Assembly (NCBI GenBank): GCA_021156265.1
Contig: JAJNBR010000002.1
Span: 1 to 30,716, forward strand
Length of the DNA stretch: 30,716 nt
Reading direction: 5' to 3'
Source: Flavipsychrobacter sp.
Lineage (GTDB): Bacteria > Bacteroidota > Bacteroidia > Chitinophagales > Chitinophagaceae
A model generated the notes under the pieces. That model did not search any database and was not told the origin of the DNA. It worked only from the letters and a program-made list of their open reading frames with translations. Position 1 is the stretch's first letter, and every line of letters starts with the position of its first letter. This document shows, piece by piece, positions 24,348 to 30,716 of the stretch. The translations under genes and the position numbers were made by a program.

Positions 24348-24855
24348 ATCTAATAAAAATCAGGGACCAATAGCCAGGGGAATAATCGTCCGGCTCCAGT
24401 ATTAACTGATGTATTTGTCCTTTGTAGCTTATTTCAGTACCAACTGTGCTCACCGCTGATATCTGCCCTGGTTCAATGTTTGCGTTAAATATGTAGTTAT
24501 AGATCTTCGCTATCAGGGTTACTTCTCCGGTAATCTTTTGAAAGTGCACAACCGGCTTCCCATTTGTGTCCTCACTGTCGCCACCATCTGTAGTGACTTT
24601 GTATTCGATATTTAACGTCTCGTTTTCGCCGGTTTTGTAAACCTGCATCACAGTTTTCGGCCTGGACCTATCTGTGAACGCATGTGAATACCCTGCGGCG
24701 ATCTTGGATACCTCATCATTAAACCTATTGGCTGCAGACAAGGTTGTGTCAAGCGCCAATATCACGGGACTCAAAAGAGGTTCGTCATCTTCATCTGTCT
24801 GTGAAAAACAGCAGAGGCTATTCATCATTAGCAAGAGCAAAAAAAATCTTCTCAT
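24346..24855 (-). CDS. Hypothetical secreted protein
   Basis: From the ATG at 24855 it has a signal peptide (MRRFFLLLL...CCFSQ), then an acidic linker (TDEDDEP) and about 145 residues of mixed structure, ending in beta strands (GYWSLIFIR). The Cys pair inside the signal peptide is not a good lipobox. The frame extends upstream to 24897, but that would bury the signal peptide. Motifs of a known family were not recognised. The gene ends at the bidirectional terminator shared with the KGG gene and is separated by 83 nt, including a terminator for the upstream gene, from the T9SS cargo gene. Confidence 0.65.
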   Translation of the reverse strand: MRRFFLLLLMMNSLCCFSQTDEDDEPLLSPVILALDTTLSAANRFNDEVSKIAAGYSHAFTDRSRPKTVMQVYKTGENETLNIEYKVTTDGGDSEDTNGKPVVHFQKITGEVTLIAKIYNYIFNANIEPGQISAVSTVGTEISYKGQIHQLILEPDDYSPGYWSLIFIR

Positions 24856-24934
24856 TGTAGTGATGCATTTAACACTAAAATAACAGGTACGCACCACAAA
24901 TCAAAACGCGAGAAAACAGGTCAAAATTTTGCAT

Positions 24935-24960
24935 AAAAAAATCCGGGCGTTTGCCCGGAT
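24935..24960 (-). terminator. Terminator of the T9SS cargo gene
   Basis: Stem ATCCGGGC/GCCCGGAT with a 4-nt loop is followed on the minus strand by a run of seven T. It lies 20 nt after the stop at 24981. Confidence 0.88.
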
Positions 24961-24980
24961 CAATCTGTTTCCGAAATATC

Positions 24981-26345
24981 TTAATGATGTACTACAACCG
25001 GTCTAGTAATATTAGTACTACTGCCGGCCGCGCGCAGAAAATATGTACCAGCTGGTAGTGCAGCAACCGGGATAGCCGCATTCAAGTCTTTCACCGAAGC
25101 ATACCGTGCATTATGAACTATCACGCCTTTCACGTCGTATAACGCCAGCAGGATGTCTTCCGCTCTGTTTAGTTCCAGGCTAACGTTGAGCATTTCAGTG
25201 GCTGGCACAGGATAAAGACTTAGGCCACTGTTCTCTGCAAGTCCGGGCACTGATGAAGGAAAAAAGTTTTCATAATACAACCGGTATTGTTTATCGTTTT
25301 CTGCCTGCGCCCAAGCTGTGCCATTCCATGTATTGGTAGTTATCACCGTTGGCAGGTTTTGTCCATTGTATTCCCAAACTTCCTTGCTGCTGGCAGCAAA
25401 AGCGCCCAGCCCGGCATTCCATATACTTTTTACATCTGCCACCATGTTATGATTGGCATCATATGTGTACTCATGCTTACCCACGTTCACCCACCCTGTG
25501 CCGGCCCAGTCTTGCTCAATTTCCGATATCAGGTCATTGCCCGCATACGTATATTGCCAACTTTTTTTATACACCCATGTACTAGACTGTGCATTCCATT
25601 CGTAAAACAAGTGCTTAGACACATTGCTACCTGTGTATTCGTAATTGTGTTTTTCTTTGTACTGCCATACGCCGTTAACCATTTGCTCGTCTATCATCTC
25701 CACCAGCTTCACATTGTTATCATAGGCAAACGCAACTTTATAGACCGGCGATTCCATAGTAACTAACTGCCCGCTATATTTTATATCGGATACTACGGCA
25801 TTAGTCCACATGTTCGCATAATATTGTTCGAAGGTCGATTCGTCCATCTTGCCGTCTGCGGTATAAGTATAACCATACCTGGCAGAGTCTTTCCACATGC
25901 TTTGTGACGCTTTCCAGGGCTGATATGTCAGTAGTTTCACTTGATCATTTGGATAATAGTCTTGCAAGCGTCGTAAATAATTATTGAAAGTTGCCGAAGT
26001 CTTATCAAACATGTAGTGGATACTCTCGGTATACATCAACGTTTCATCGTTGTCTATATTGTTATTGTTTAGCACGCCTCCGCGATCATTATCGTAGCGG
26101 TAATAGTATGAATCTATAGGGACGAAGGCTCCCGCCGTGAAAGTTGCATATGTTCTTCCGGTCAGTCGGAGGCTGACTTTCGCAGGAGATGTGCCTCCTC
26201 CCGTATTACTGATTACTTGGTTGGCGAAATGAGGGATTTTGCCGTTTACGACCGGTCCCACTGTTATCATCGCTTGATATTCGCCTTTAGCCAACGCGCT
26301 TACGGATATCGAGAGAAATGCAATAAACAAGTAAAAGTTTTTCAT
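24981..26345 (-). CDS. Secreted protein with T9SS type A sorting domain
   Basis: A signal peptide (MKNFYLFIA...ALAK) starts this 454-residue protein. The middle part (about 200-365) contains repeated Tyr/Trp-rich units of the kind YTYAGNDLISEI, YTYDANHNMVADV, WEYNGQNLPTVI and NTWNGTAWAQ, with a spacing of about 40 residues that recalls YD-type repeats of extracellular Bacteroidota proteins. The last ~75 residues form a type A sorting domain (LYPVPATEMLNVSLEL; LYDVKGVIVH; LPAGTYFLRA), so the protein should cross the outer membrane by the type IX system. No catalytic residues were recognised. It may be an adhesin or structural surface protein, which is inference. Confidence 0.85.
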   Translation of the reverse strand: MKNFYLFIAFLSISVSALAKGEYQAMITVGPVVNGKIPHFANQVISNTGGGTSPAKVSLRLTGRTYATFTAGAFVPIDSYYYRYDNDRGGVLNNNNIDNDETLMYTESIHYMFDKTSATFNNYLRRLQDYYPNDQVKLLTYQPWKASQSMWKDSARYGYTYTADGKMDESTFEQYYANMWTNAVVSDIKYSGQLVTMESPVYKVAFAYDNNVKLVEMIDEQMVNGVWQYKEKHNYEYTGSNVSKHLFYEWNAQSSTWVYKKSWQYTYAGNDLISEIEQDWAGTGWVNVGKHEYTYDANHNMVADVKSIWNAGLGAFAASSKEVWEYNGQNLPTVITTNTWNGTAWAQAENDKQYRLYYENFFPSSVPGLAENSGLSLYPVPATEMLNVSLELNRAEDILLALYDVKGVIVHNARYASVKDLNAAIPVAALPAGTYFLRAAGSSTNITRPVVVHH

Positions 26346-26600
26346 AAGTAAGGTCTTTGAACTTCAAAAAACTGCCTTTCGCCTTAAAAGGATAACATAA
26401 ATCTAACATGTTTCTATTAAACCACCTCATGGAGAGGCCGTATATGACGAAACTATGACGCTAATCTTACAATTCGACAGTTCTCCCATGACAATGGGGA
26501 TATGATTTATTAACCTATAGTTGGAAATTCCGGCACACTAGTTAGCTAATATTGTCAACAGTAAGTTACGATACGTTTCAATAGCTAACGCTTTCATGAC
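26346..26600. other. Intergenic region between pyrD and the T9SS cargo gene
   Basis: This stretch of about 255 bases has no supported gene. It should hold the promoter of the cargo gene starting at 26345, but no clear TAnnTTTG box was found. It contains a large inverted repeat (26541-26548 with 26582-26589) and a minus-strand 19-codon ORF just beyond the pyrD terminator that I do not regard as coding. Confidence 0.5.
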
Positions 26601-26629
26601 AAAAAAGCCCCGCATTTATTGCAGGGCTC
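26601..26629 (-). terminator. Terminator of pyrD
   Basis: On the minus strand a 9-bp stem with one G-U pair (AGCCCTGCA with TGCGGGGCT) is followed by six T. It lies about 25 nt after the pyrD stop. Confidence 0.82.
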
Positions 26630-26653
26630 ACTAATAATATTTGTCAGCTAAAC

Positions 26654-27682
26654 TCAGGACTGCAGCGCTCTGCATATATTACTTACTATAGCCGGTCCTT
26701 CGTAAACGAATCCAGTATAAACCTGCACCAACGAAGCGCCTGCCTTGAGTTTTTCAATAGCATCTTCTGCCGTAAATATGCCACCCACAGCTATTATGGG
26801 TACCTTTCCCCCACTATGCTCGTGCAGGTATTGTATTACCTCTGTAGCACGCGTGGTCAATGGCTTTCCACTCAGGCCGCCGGCCCCTATATGCTCCACT
26901 TCGTTTGTTGGAGTTTCAAGATTGGAGTGGTCTATCGTAGTGTTAGTGGCTACGAGACCTTGGATACCCGTTTCAAAAACGATCGAGATGATGTCATCCA
27001 ATTGTTCATTCGTCAGGTCCGGAGCTATTTTGAGTAGCAGGGGCTTAGGACTTCCTAATTTCTTATTCAGATCCATCAGCTGGTGAAGAATGTTCATCAA
27101 CGGCTCTTTATCCTGCAAGGCTCTTAGACCCGGAGTATTGGGGCTGCTCACATTCACGACGAAATAGTCTACGGTATCATACAAATCTTTAAAGCAGGCT
27201 ATATAGTCATCTATCGCTTGTTCATTGGGTGTATCCTTGTTCTTGCCAATATTCCCGCCGATGATGATCTGCTCCTTTCGCTTTCTCAGTCTTTGGGCCG
27301 CAGCCTTCGAACCTTCATTGTTAAATCCCATCCGGTTGATGAGCGCACTATCTGCCGGCAGGCGAAAAAGCCTTGGCTGCGGGTTCCCGGGTTGTGCCCT
27401 CGGGGTTACCGTTCCTATTTCTACAAAGCCAAAACCCAGGCAAGCCAGCGCGTCCGAATACTTCGCATCTTTATCAAAACCTGCTGCCAGACCCACCGGG
27501 TTAGGAAATGTCAACCCCCACAATTTCCTTTCGAGCGAAGGGTGCTTTACGGTATACATCATCCTTAAAAGCCTTTTCATGGCGGGAATGGAATACGCCT
27601 TGTTCAGGCTATTCATAACGAGATGGTGAACTCTCTCTGGATCGATGCTGAAAAGCACTTTGCGGATAAGAAACGAATACAT
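26654..27682 (-). CDS. pyrD: Dihydroorotate dehydrogenase (quinone), class 2
   Basis: It oxidises dihydroorotate to orotate in pyrimidine synthesis, passing electrons through FMN to membrane quinone. The N-terminal helix (MYSFLIRKVLFSIDPERVHH) is the membrane-association segment of class 2 enzymes. Family motifs are FPNPVGLAAGFDKDA, FVEIGTVTPRAQPGNPQPR, NRMGFNNEG, NIGKNKDT, the catalytic Ser loop NVSSPNTPGLR, KIAPDLT, ATNTTI, GGLSGKPL and AVGGIF. The length of 342 residues is standard. The ATG at 27682 was preferred to the TTG at 27691 because a TATCTTTG box overlaps the latter. It is a single gene with its own terminator. Confidence 0.97.
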   Translation of the reverse strand: MYSFLIRKVLFSIDPERVHHLVMNSLNKAYSIPAMKRLLRMMYTVKHPSLERKLWGLTFPNPVGLAAGFDKDAKYSDALACLGFGFVEIGTVTPRAQPGNPQPRLFRLPADSALINRMGFNNEGSKAAAQRLRKRKEQIIIGGNIGKNKDTPNEQAIDDYIACFKDLYDTVDYFVVNVSSPNTPGLRALQDKEPLMNILHQLMDLNKKLGSPKPLLLKIAPDLTNEQLDDIISIVFETGIQGLVATNTTIDHSNLETPTNEVEHIGAGGLSGKPLTTRATEVIQYLHEHSGGKVPIIAVGGIFTAEDAIEKLKAGASLVQVYTGFVYEGPAIVSNICRALQS

Positions 27683-27688
27683 GGCCCG

Positions 27689-27696
27689 CAAAGATA
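27689..27696 (-). promoter_or_regulatory. Promoter -7 box (TATCTTTG) of pyrD
   Basis: An exact TAnnTTTG match on the minus strand, 6 nt before the ATG at 27682. The message is expected to be leaderless or to have a leader of a few bases. A well-spaced -33 TTG is not visible. Confidence 0.45.
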
Positions 27697-27756
27697 ATAA
27701 CCACGCTTTTATCTTTTTTTAACAAAACCAAATATCCGGCGAATACCCTTACCGCT

Positions 27757-27764
27757 TATCTTTA
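27757..27764 (+). promoter_or_regulatory. Candidate -7 box (TATCTTTA)
   Basis: One base off TAnnTTTG, 9 nt before the ATG at 27774. It lies 60 bp from the divergent pyrD box. Confidence 0.35.
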
Positions 27765-27773
27765 GCAAAGATT

Positions 27774-28499
27774 ATGCGCGGATTTACTTCCCTGATAGGC
27801 AGCTTGTTACTATGGCTGATGCACTCGGTTGCATATGGCCAGGCCATACAGGGACAGATTATTGACGTAAGTGACAGCAAACCCCTTGATGACGTAGCCA
27901 TCTTCAACCTGCATACCCAGGCAGGCGTGGCCAGCGACGACCAGGGTAAATTTGCGCTAGCGGCCACCAGGGGGCACCTTATCGAATTCCGCAAGACCGG
28001 CTATAAGATCATCCGCATCAGGCTGCCACAGGGCACACTGCCGGCTTTCTTCAAAGTAGTAATGGAGAAAGCGCACGTACAGCTTTCGGCTATTGAGGTG
28101 AGCGGTATAGCCCGCGATTATAAAAGCGACAGCATCCGTTACCACCAGCTCTATAAAGAAGCCCTTGAGTTCCCGGAGCTGACGGGGCTTGACGCCATAC
28201 GACACCCGTTTAGTGCTATGAGTAAGAAGAACCAGCAGATCTGGGCCTTCCAGAAGCACTACGTGTGGTACCAGCAGCAGAAGTATATCGACTTTGCCTT
28301 CAATGAAAGGCTCGTATCCACTATTACCGGGCTGCGCGGAGACAGCGCCCAGGCCTATCTGCAGCTGTTCCGGCCTACGTATGAGCAGCTGCGCGGCATG
28401 AACGAATATGCCTACTACACCTTCATCAAGCGCACAGTGGCGCTGTACAGGGAGCGCGGCCCACGGGCCAGGTTCGGGGTGCCGAGGGGTACCCGCTAG
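27774..28499 (+). CDS. Secreted carboxypeptidase-regulatory-like domain protein
   Basis: A signal peptide (MRGFTSLIG...AYGQ, 23 residues) is followed by a carboxypeptidase-D regulatory-like beta sandwich at about 25-105 (IQGQIIDVSDSKPLDDVAIF; GKFALAATRGHLIEF; FFKVVMEKAHVQLSAIEV). A helical C-terminal region follows (SIRYHQLYKEALEFPE; LQLFRPTYEQLRGMNEYAYY). This architecture is common in Bacteroidota stand-alone envelope proteins of about 240 residues, and the function is unknown. The last 15 residues (YRERGPRARFGVPRG...) are Arg/Gly/Pro-rich and encoded by DNA of about 75% GC, unlike the rest of the gene. The hairpin at 28515-28537 follows the stop. Confidence 0.8.
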   Translation: MRGFTSLIGSLLLWLMHSVAYGQAIQGQIIDVSDSKPLDDVAIFNLHTQAGVASDDQGKFALAATRGHLIEFRKTGYKIIRIRLPQGTLPAFFKVVMEKAHVQLSAIEVSGIARDYKSDSIRYHQLYKEALEFPELTGLDAIRHPFSAMSKKNQQIWAFQKHYVWYQQQKYIDFAFNERLVSTITGLRGDSAQAYLQLFRPTYEQLRGMNEYAYYTFIKRTVALYRERGPRARFGVPRGTR

Positions 28500-28514
28500 G
28501 GTAAGAACTGAAGA

Positions 28515-28537
28515 AAGGCCGCTCTGGGAGCGGCCTT
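28515..28537 (+). terminator. GC-rich hairpin after the regulatory-like gene
   Basis: A perfect 10-bp stem (AAGGCCGCTC/GAGCGGCCTT) with TGG loop lies 16 nt after the stop. There is no T-run beyond TT, so termination efficiency is uncertain. It also sits beyond the stop of the convergent gene at 28559. Confidence 0.55.
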
Positions 28538-28558
28538 GCAAATAGTTTAAGGTTCCAT

Positions 28559-28852
28559 CTATGATGCCCGCAGCTCAGGCTCTGTTCCTTTCTTGTCCAG
28601 TTTCGTATTATCGAAAATGGAATACTGTTTCATCATCACATCGTAAAAATCTTCTGCCGTTCCGTAAGTCTTGAACTGGTTGGATACACCATACACATGT
28701 CCTGCCACATTGAAGTAAGCTATCGCCTTCTCCGGATTCTGAATCAAATGCTTGTCCTTGTCTACTATATACCCTTCTAAAATCAGGTTGATACCATCCA
28801 GTTCAAATCTCCAAGTCCCGTCTTTTTGCTGCACTTTGTCGAACCTATACAT
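28559..28852 (-). CDS. Hypothetical 97-aa cytoplasmic protein
   Basis: The protein starts MYRFDKVQQKDGTWRF from the ATG at 28852 (a GTG at 28855 is one codon upstream). It has no signal peptide or membrane segment. It reads as a compact alpha/beta protein (ELDGINLILEGYIVDKDKHL; AIAYFNVAGHVYGVSN; DFYDVMMKQYSIFD). Codon use and amino-acid composition look genuine, but I recognise no family. It begins 8 nt after the stop of the doubtful ORF 28861-29508 on the same strand, which could be a two-gene arrangement or chance. Downstream it converges with the 27774 gene. Confidence 0.6.
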   Translation of the reverse strand: MYRFDKVQQKDGTWRFELDGINLILEGYIVDKDKHLIQNPEKAIAYFNVAGHVYGVSNQFKTYGTAEDFYDVMMKQYSIFDNTKLDKKGTEPELRAS

Positions 28853-28860
28853 CACACTTC

Positions 28861-29508
28861 TTATTTATTCCAATACCTGTAAGACAAAAACCCTGCTAAA
28901 CCCTGCTCAGCTACACTCACCCCATATTTTTGACCGGGCCATGACGGGGCGCTCTTTGCAGCTTGTGAAACTATCTTATTGCAAATCAAACATTTGCGTT
29001 TTTTACCCCTATCCAGAATGTTAAAACAGCCGTTATATTTTAACAGTCGCTTCCTGTTACAGCAGTTTACTGCAGAGCTGCAACCTATAACATATTGAGG
29101 AATCGCATACTCATTATGCGTTGAATTATTGATACTCATTGCTCTGCCTGTACTGTTAAAACGGCCGTATCCTGTTACAATGCCAGCAAAATGATACTGG
29201 CTGAAAGCCAAGCCTATATTCACTTTAAGTTGCAATTTGTTAGCTTTTTTCACACGATTTGATGGTAGTTGAAAGAATACTGCGTTTGTTGTCGGGTTGG
29301 GAATGGTAGCCGAACAGCAAAACGCTGAAAGCCTCATCCGTGGCTTTATCCGCTTCGAAATTGTTACAGTTTGTTGTCGTTTTTCAACGACCACAACTCC
29401 CGGATCGATGCTTGCCGTAGAGCCACACGCATCTACTCCACTATCATCACCCACCCATCCTGGCTCATAAAAACGCTCTTCCCTCAGTCTCAATCCTTTA
29501 TCATTCAT
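28861..29508 (-). CDS. Doubtful ORF, possibly decayed gene
   Basis: This 216-codon frame (ATG at 29508) is open, but its C-terminal two thirds is odd: Cys-rich, basic and without a recognisable fold pattern (e.g. CCNRKRLLK; GKKRKCLICNKI). The same DNA (29003-29175) carries inverted and direct repeats. The first ~45 codons look protein-like (NDKGLRLREERFYEPG). If one base is added in the five-T run at 29380-29384, the frame continues as a protein-like tail ending at a stop at 29240 (DEAFSVLLFGYHSQPDN). So this may be a short gene of about 88 codons broken by an indel, or non-coding DNA. No signal peptide. Low confidence. Confidence 0.25.
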   Translation of the reverse strand: MNDKGLRLREERFYEPGWVGDDSGVDACGSTASIDPGVVVVEKRQQTVTISKRIKPRMRLSAFCCSATIPNPTTNAVFFQLPSNRVKKANKLQLKVNIGLAFSQYHFAGIVTGYGRFNSTGRAMSINNSTHNEYAIPQYVIGCSSAVNCCNRKRLLKYNGCFNILDRGKKRKCLICNKIVSQAAKSAPSWPGQKYGVSVAEQGLAGFLSYRYWNK

Positions 29509-29685
29509 ATCCACATTTTTCCACAACAAATATACAAAAAATTATCCATTTTATCAATACCGGTTTTCTCTTGAAGCTGGCTTCCAGCGCATTATGCAGC
29601 CTGTAATAAATGTGGACAACCTGAGGACTTTTAACACGCGTTTACCATCGCTTTGTCTACCTTTAAACCCATAAACGGCCAAGTT
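28861..29685. other. Region of about 825 bases with little certain coding
   Basis: Apart from the doubtful ORF, this stretch holds an inverted repeat (29019-29026 with 29038-29045), a pair of direct repeats (29019-29036, 29154-29170), a TTACCCCTAT element (29003-29012), a small hairpin near 29110-29125 (CGCATA/TATGCG), and a possible -7 box TACCTTTA at 29658-29665, 20 nt before the MEDS gene. Confidence 0.45.
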
Positions 29686-30336
29686 ATGCAAGACCCTCAT
29701 TCGTCCGAACCTCCGGATATAGTACAATCAGACTGGACAAAAACACCCGCAGATACCTTCTGGAACCAGACCACCGCCCAGCATGTGCTGCAGGTTTACC
29801 GCACCGACGAGATACTGATAGACGCCCTTATTGGCTTTACCGGAACCGGCATTAATGCCGGCGAATGCGTAGTGGTCATTGCCACGCCGCAGCACCTGAA
29901 CGCACTCAGCGGAAAGCTGCGCGACCTCGGCATACACCTGCCCACCCTTATAGCCGACGACCGCTTCATACCCCTGGAGGCCGAACGCACCCGCGACAAA
30001 TTCGTTATCAACGGCATGCCCGATGCGGGCCGACTGGAAGAGATAGTGTACGGCCTGTTGTACCGCGCCGACCGCCGCGGCCGCCGGGTACGCTTCTTTG
30101 GCGAGATCATGGCGCTGATGTGGGCCGAAGGCAACAAAACCGCCGCCCTCCGCCTCGAAGAGCTGTGGACCAGCATGAGCAACGCCCGGGAGTTTTCCAT
30201 CTTTTGCGGCTACCCCGAAGCGGCCTTTGCCGACAACAAGCGCGAGAGTATCAGGCAGGTATGCGGCATCCATGGCAAGATCATCGACGGCCACGAAAGC
30301 CAGCTGCACGAGGTCTGCTACCGCAACGCTCCTTAG
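29686..30336 (+). CDS. MEDS-domain (DcmR-like sensory) protein
   Basis: From the ATG at 29686 the 216-residue protein contains a MEDS domain, the sensory fold first named in methanogen and methylotroph DcmR-type regulators: HVLQVYRTDEILIDALIGF with the following GINAGECVVVIATPQHLNAL, then the MPDAGRLEEI segment and RRVRFFGEIMALMW-type core. The domain is RecA/KaiC-like and is often coupled to histidine kinases or sigma regulators, but here it stands alone. A conserved His lies in TTAQHVLQVY. The upstream TTG (29653) was rejected because it overlaps the candidate promoter. The gene is GC-rich (about 57-68% by line), well above most of the window. Confidence 0.82.
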   Translation: MQDPHSSEPPDIVQSDWTKTPADTFWNQTTAQHVLQVYRTDEILIDALIGFTGTGINAGECVVVIATPQHLNALSGKLRDLGIHLPTLIADDRFIPLEAERTRDKFVINGMPDAGRLEEIVYGLLYRADRRGRRVRFFGEIMALMWAEGNKTAALRLEELWTSMSNAREFSIFCGYPEAAFADNKRESIRQVCGIHGKIIDGHESQLHEVCYRNAP

Positions 30337-30403
30337 CAGCGCCGCCTGCTGCAAGCCAACGGGCATGAATTTTTTGGCATTTCCTTTACAAAAGCGAAAT
30401 ATT

Positions 30404-30607
30404 ATGGCACGACACGAAGGAAGCGGAAGGAGATATACCGACAATGACCGTAAACGCGATGTATTATCGCGCGACCATGAGGTACGCTACCTGGCCGATA
30501 CGCTCAACTGCAGCGAAGACCAGGTTCGCGAAGCCATCGAAGCCGTAGGCAACAGCCGGGTCAAAATACAAGACTACATTAAACGCAACAGCAGGCGCGG
30601 ATTCTAA
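30404..30607 (+). CDS. DUF3606-family small protein
   Basis: This 67-residue protein reads MARHEGSGRRYTDNDRKRDV, followed by the DUF3606 core: an HEVRYLADTLNCSEDQ segment and REAIEAVGNSRVKIQDYI, a helix-turn-helix-like pair of helices with the family VGNS motif. It is basic and cytoplasmic; the role of the family is unknown. The longer frame from 30227 overlaps the MEDS gene in another phase, and this ATG gives the family start. It lies 67 nt after the MEDS stop and ends at a strong terminator. Confidence 0.85.
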   Translation: MARHEGSGRRYTDNDRKRDVLSRDHEVRYLADTLNCSEDQVREAIEAVGNSRVKIQDYIKRNSRRGF

Positions 30608-30624
30608 GCGCAACCGTATTTACC

Positions 30625-30662
30625 AAACAAAAAGAGCAACAGCACTGTTGCTCTTTTTGTTT
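30625..30662. terminator. Terminator with an 18-bp stem
   Basis: A perfect inverted repeat (30625-30642 with 30645-30662, CA loop) includes A- and T-runs and is followed by more T. It terminates the DUF3606 transcript and could act in both directions. Confidence 0.88.
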
Positions 30663-30685
30663 TTATATCAAGGGCTGTCATCCCC

Positions 30686-30716
30686 AAATAGAACTGTCAT
30701 TCTGAGCGCAGCGAAC
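30686..30716. repeat. Start of a dispersed intergenic repeat (GTCATTCTGAGCG type)
   Basis: The last bases, with GTCATTCTGAGCGCAGCGAA at 30696-30715, match a short element that recurs in intergenic regions of many bacterial genomes, including Bacteroidota, where it usually continues GAATCT. It is cut by the window end. A related CTGTCATCCC lies just before at 30675. Confidence 0.6.

Noticed and set aside
26528..26598. Minus-strand 19-codon peptide ORF after the pyrD terminator
   Set aside because: It is very short, has no promoter box and overlaps the inverted repeat; no support beyond an ATG and a stop.
27957..28541. Minus-strand 194-codon ORF antisense to the regulatory-like gene
   Set aside because: The plus-strand gene has a signal peptide and a recognisable domain; the antisense frame runs through the hairpin at 28515 and owes its length to GC-rich DNA.
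28861..29685. Retron, group II intron or CRISPR-like array in the repeat-rich stretch
   Set aside because: There is no reverse transcriptase, no regular repeat-spacer pattern and only two imperfect direct repeats.
29728..30444. Minus-strand 238-codon ORF antisense to the MEDS gene
   Set aside because: It owes its length to the high GC of this stretch; the MEDS motifs fix the plus-strand frame.

Overview
This window looks like a chromosomal segment of a Bacteroidota bacterium, most probably of the Chitinophagaceae/Sphingobacteriia type. The reasons are TonB-dependent receptors (TBDRs) with carboxypeptidase-regulatory N-termini, DUF4249 lipoproteins beside them, a FecI-like sigma / FecR-like anti-sigma pair, two proteins with C-terminal type IX secretion (T9SS) sorting domains, and promoter boxes of the Bacteroidota type TAnnTTTG. 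The genus is an inference. No transposase, phage gene or CRISPR array was seen.

Layout. 1-3.9 kb: envelope proteins (a lipoprotein, a secreted protein with a Cys cluster, an outer-membrane barrel, a small two-helix membrane protein, an 8-TPR lipoprotein). 3.9-8.0 kb: a secreted protein with short internal repeats, rpe (ribulose-5-phosphate 3-epimerase) and a stand-alone TBDR. 8.1-11.1 kb: a large secreted HEXXH metallopeptidase exported by T9SS. 11.34 kb: tRNA-Lys(TTT). 11.5-19.9 kb (minus strand): one long cluster, ECF sigma - FecR - TBDR with STN domain - DUF4249 - TBDR - DUF4249. 20.1-23.8 kb (minus): mnmH - selD - an unknown secreted 515-aa protein. 24.0-26.3 kb: a KGG-repeat stress protein, an unknown secreted protein and a second T9SS cargo. 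26.7-27.7 kb: pyrD (class 2). 27.8-30.7 kb: a carboxypeptidase-regulatory-like protein, a poorly coding, inverted-repeat-rich stretch with a doubtful 216-aa ORF and a 97-aa protein, a GC-rich MEDS-domain protein, a DUF3606 protein, and the start of a dispersed intergenic repeat at the window edge.

How the genes work together. The 8.5-kb sigma/anti-sigma cluster reads as one cell-surface signalling and uptake locus. The STN domain of the first TBDR can signal ligand occupancy to FecR, which releases the sigma factor to drive two receptor/lipoprotein modules. The ligand is unknown, and this locus is the best candidate here for an under-described system. mnmH and selD overlap by 17 nt and form a selenium module for 2-selenouridine in tRNA. 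No selenocysteine-insertion gene is visible in the window, and SelD itself uses Cys rather than Sec. Most convergent or consecutive units are separated by clear hairpin terminators, several of them bidirectional.
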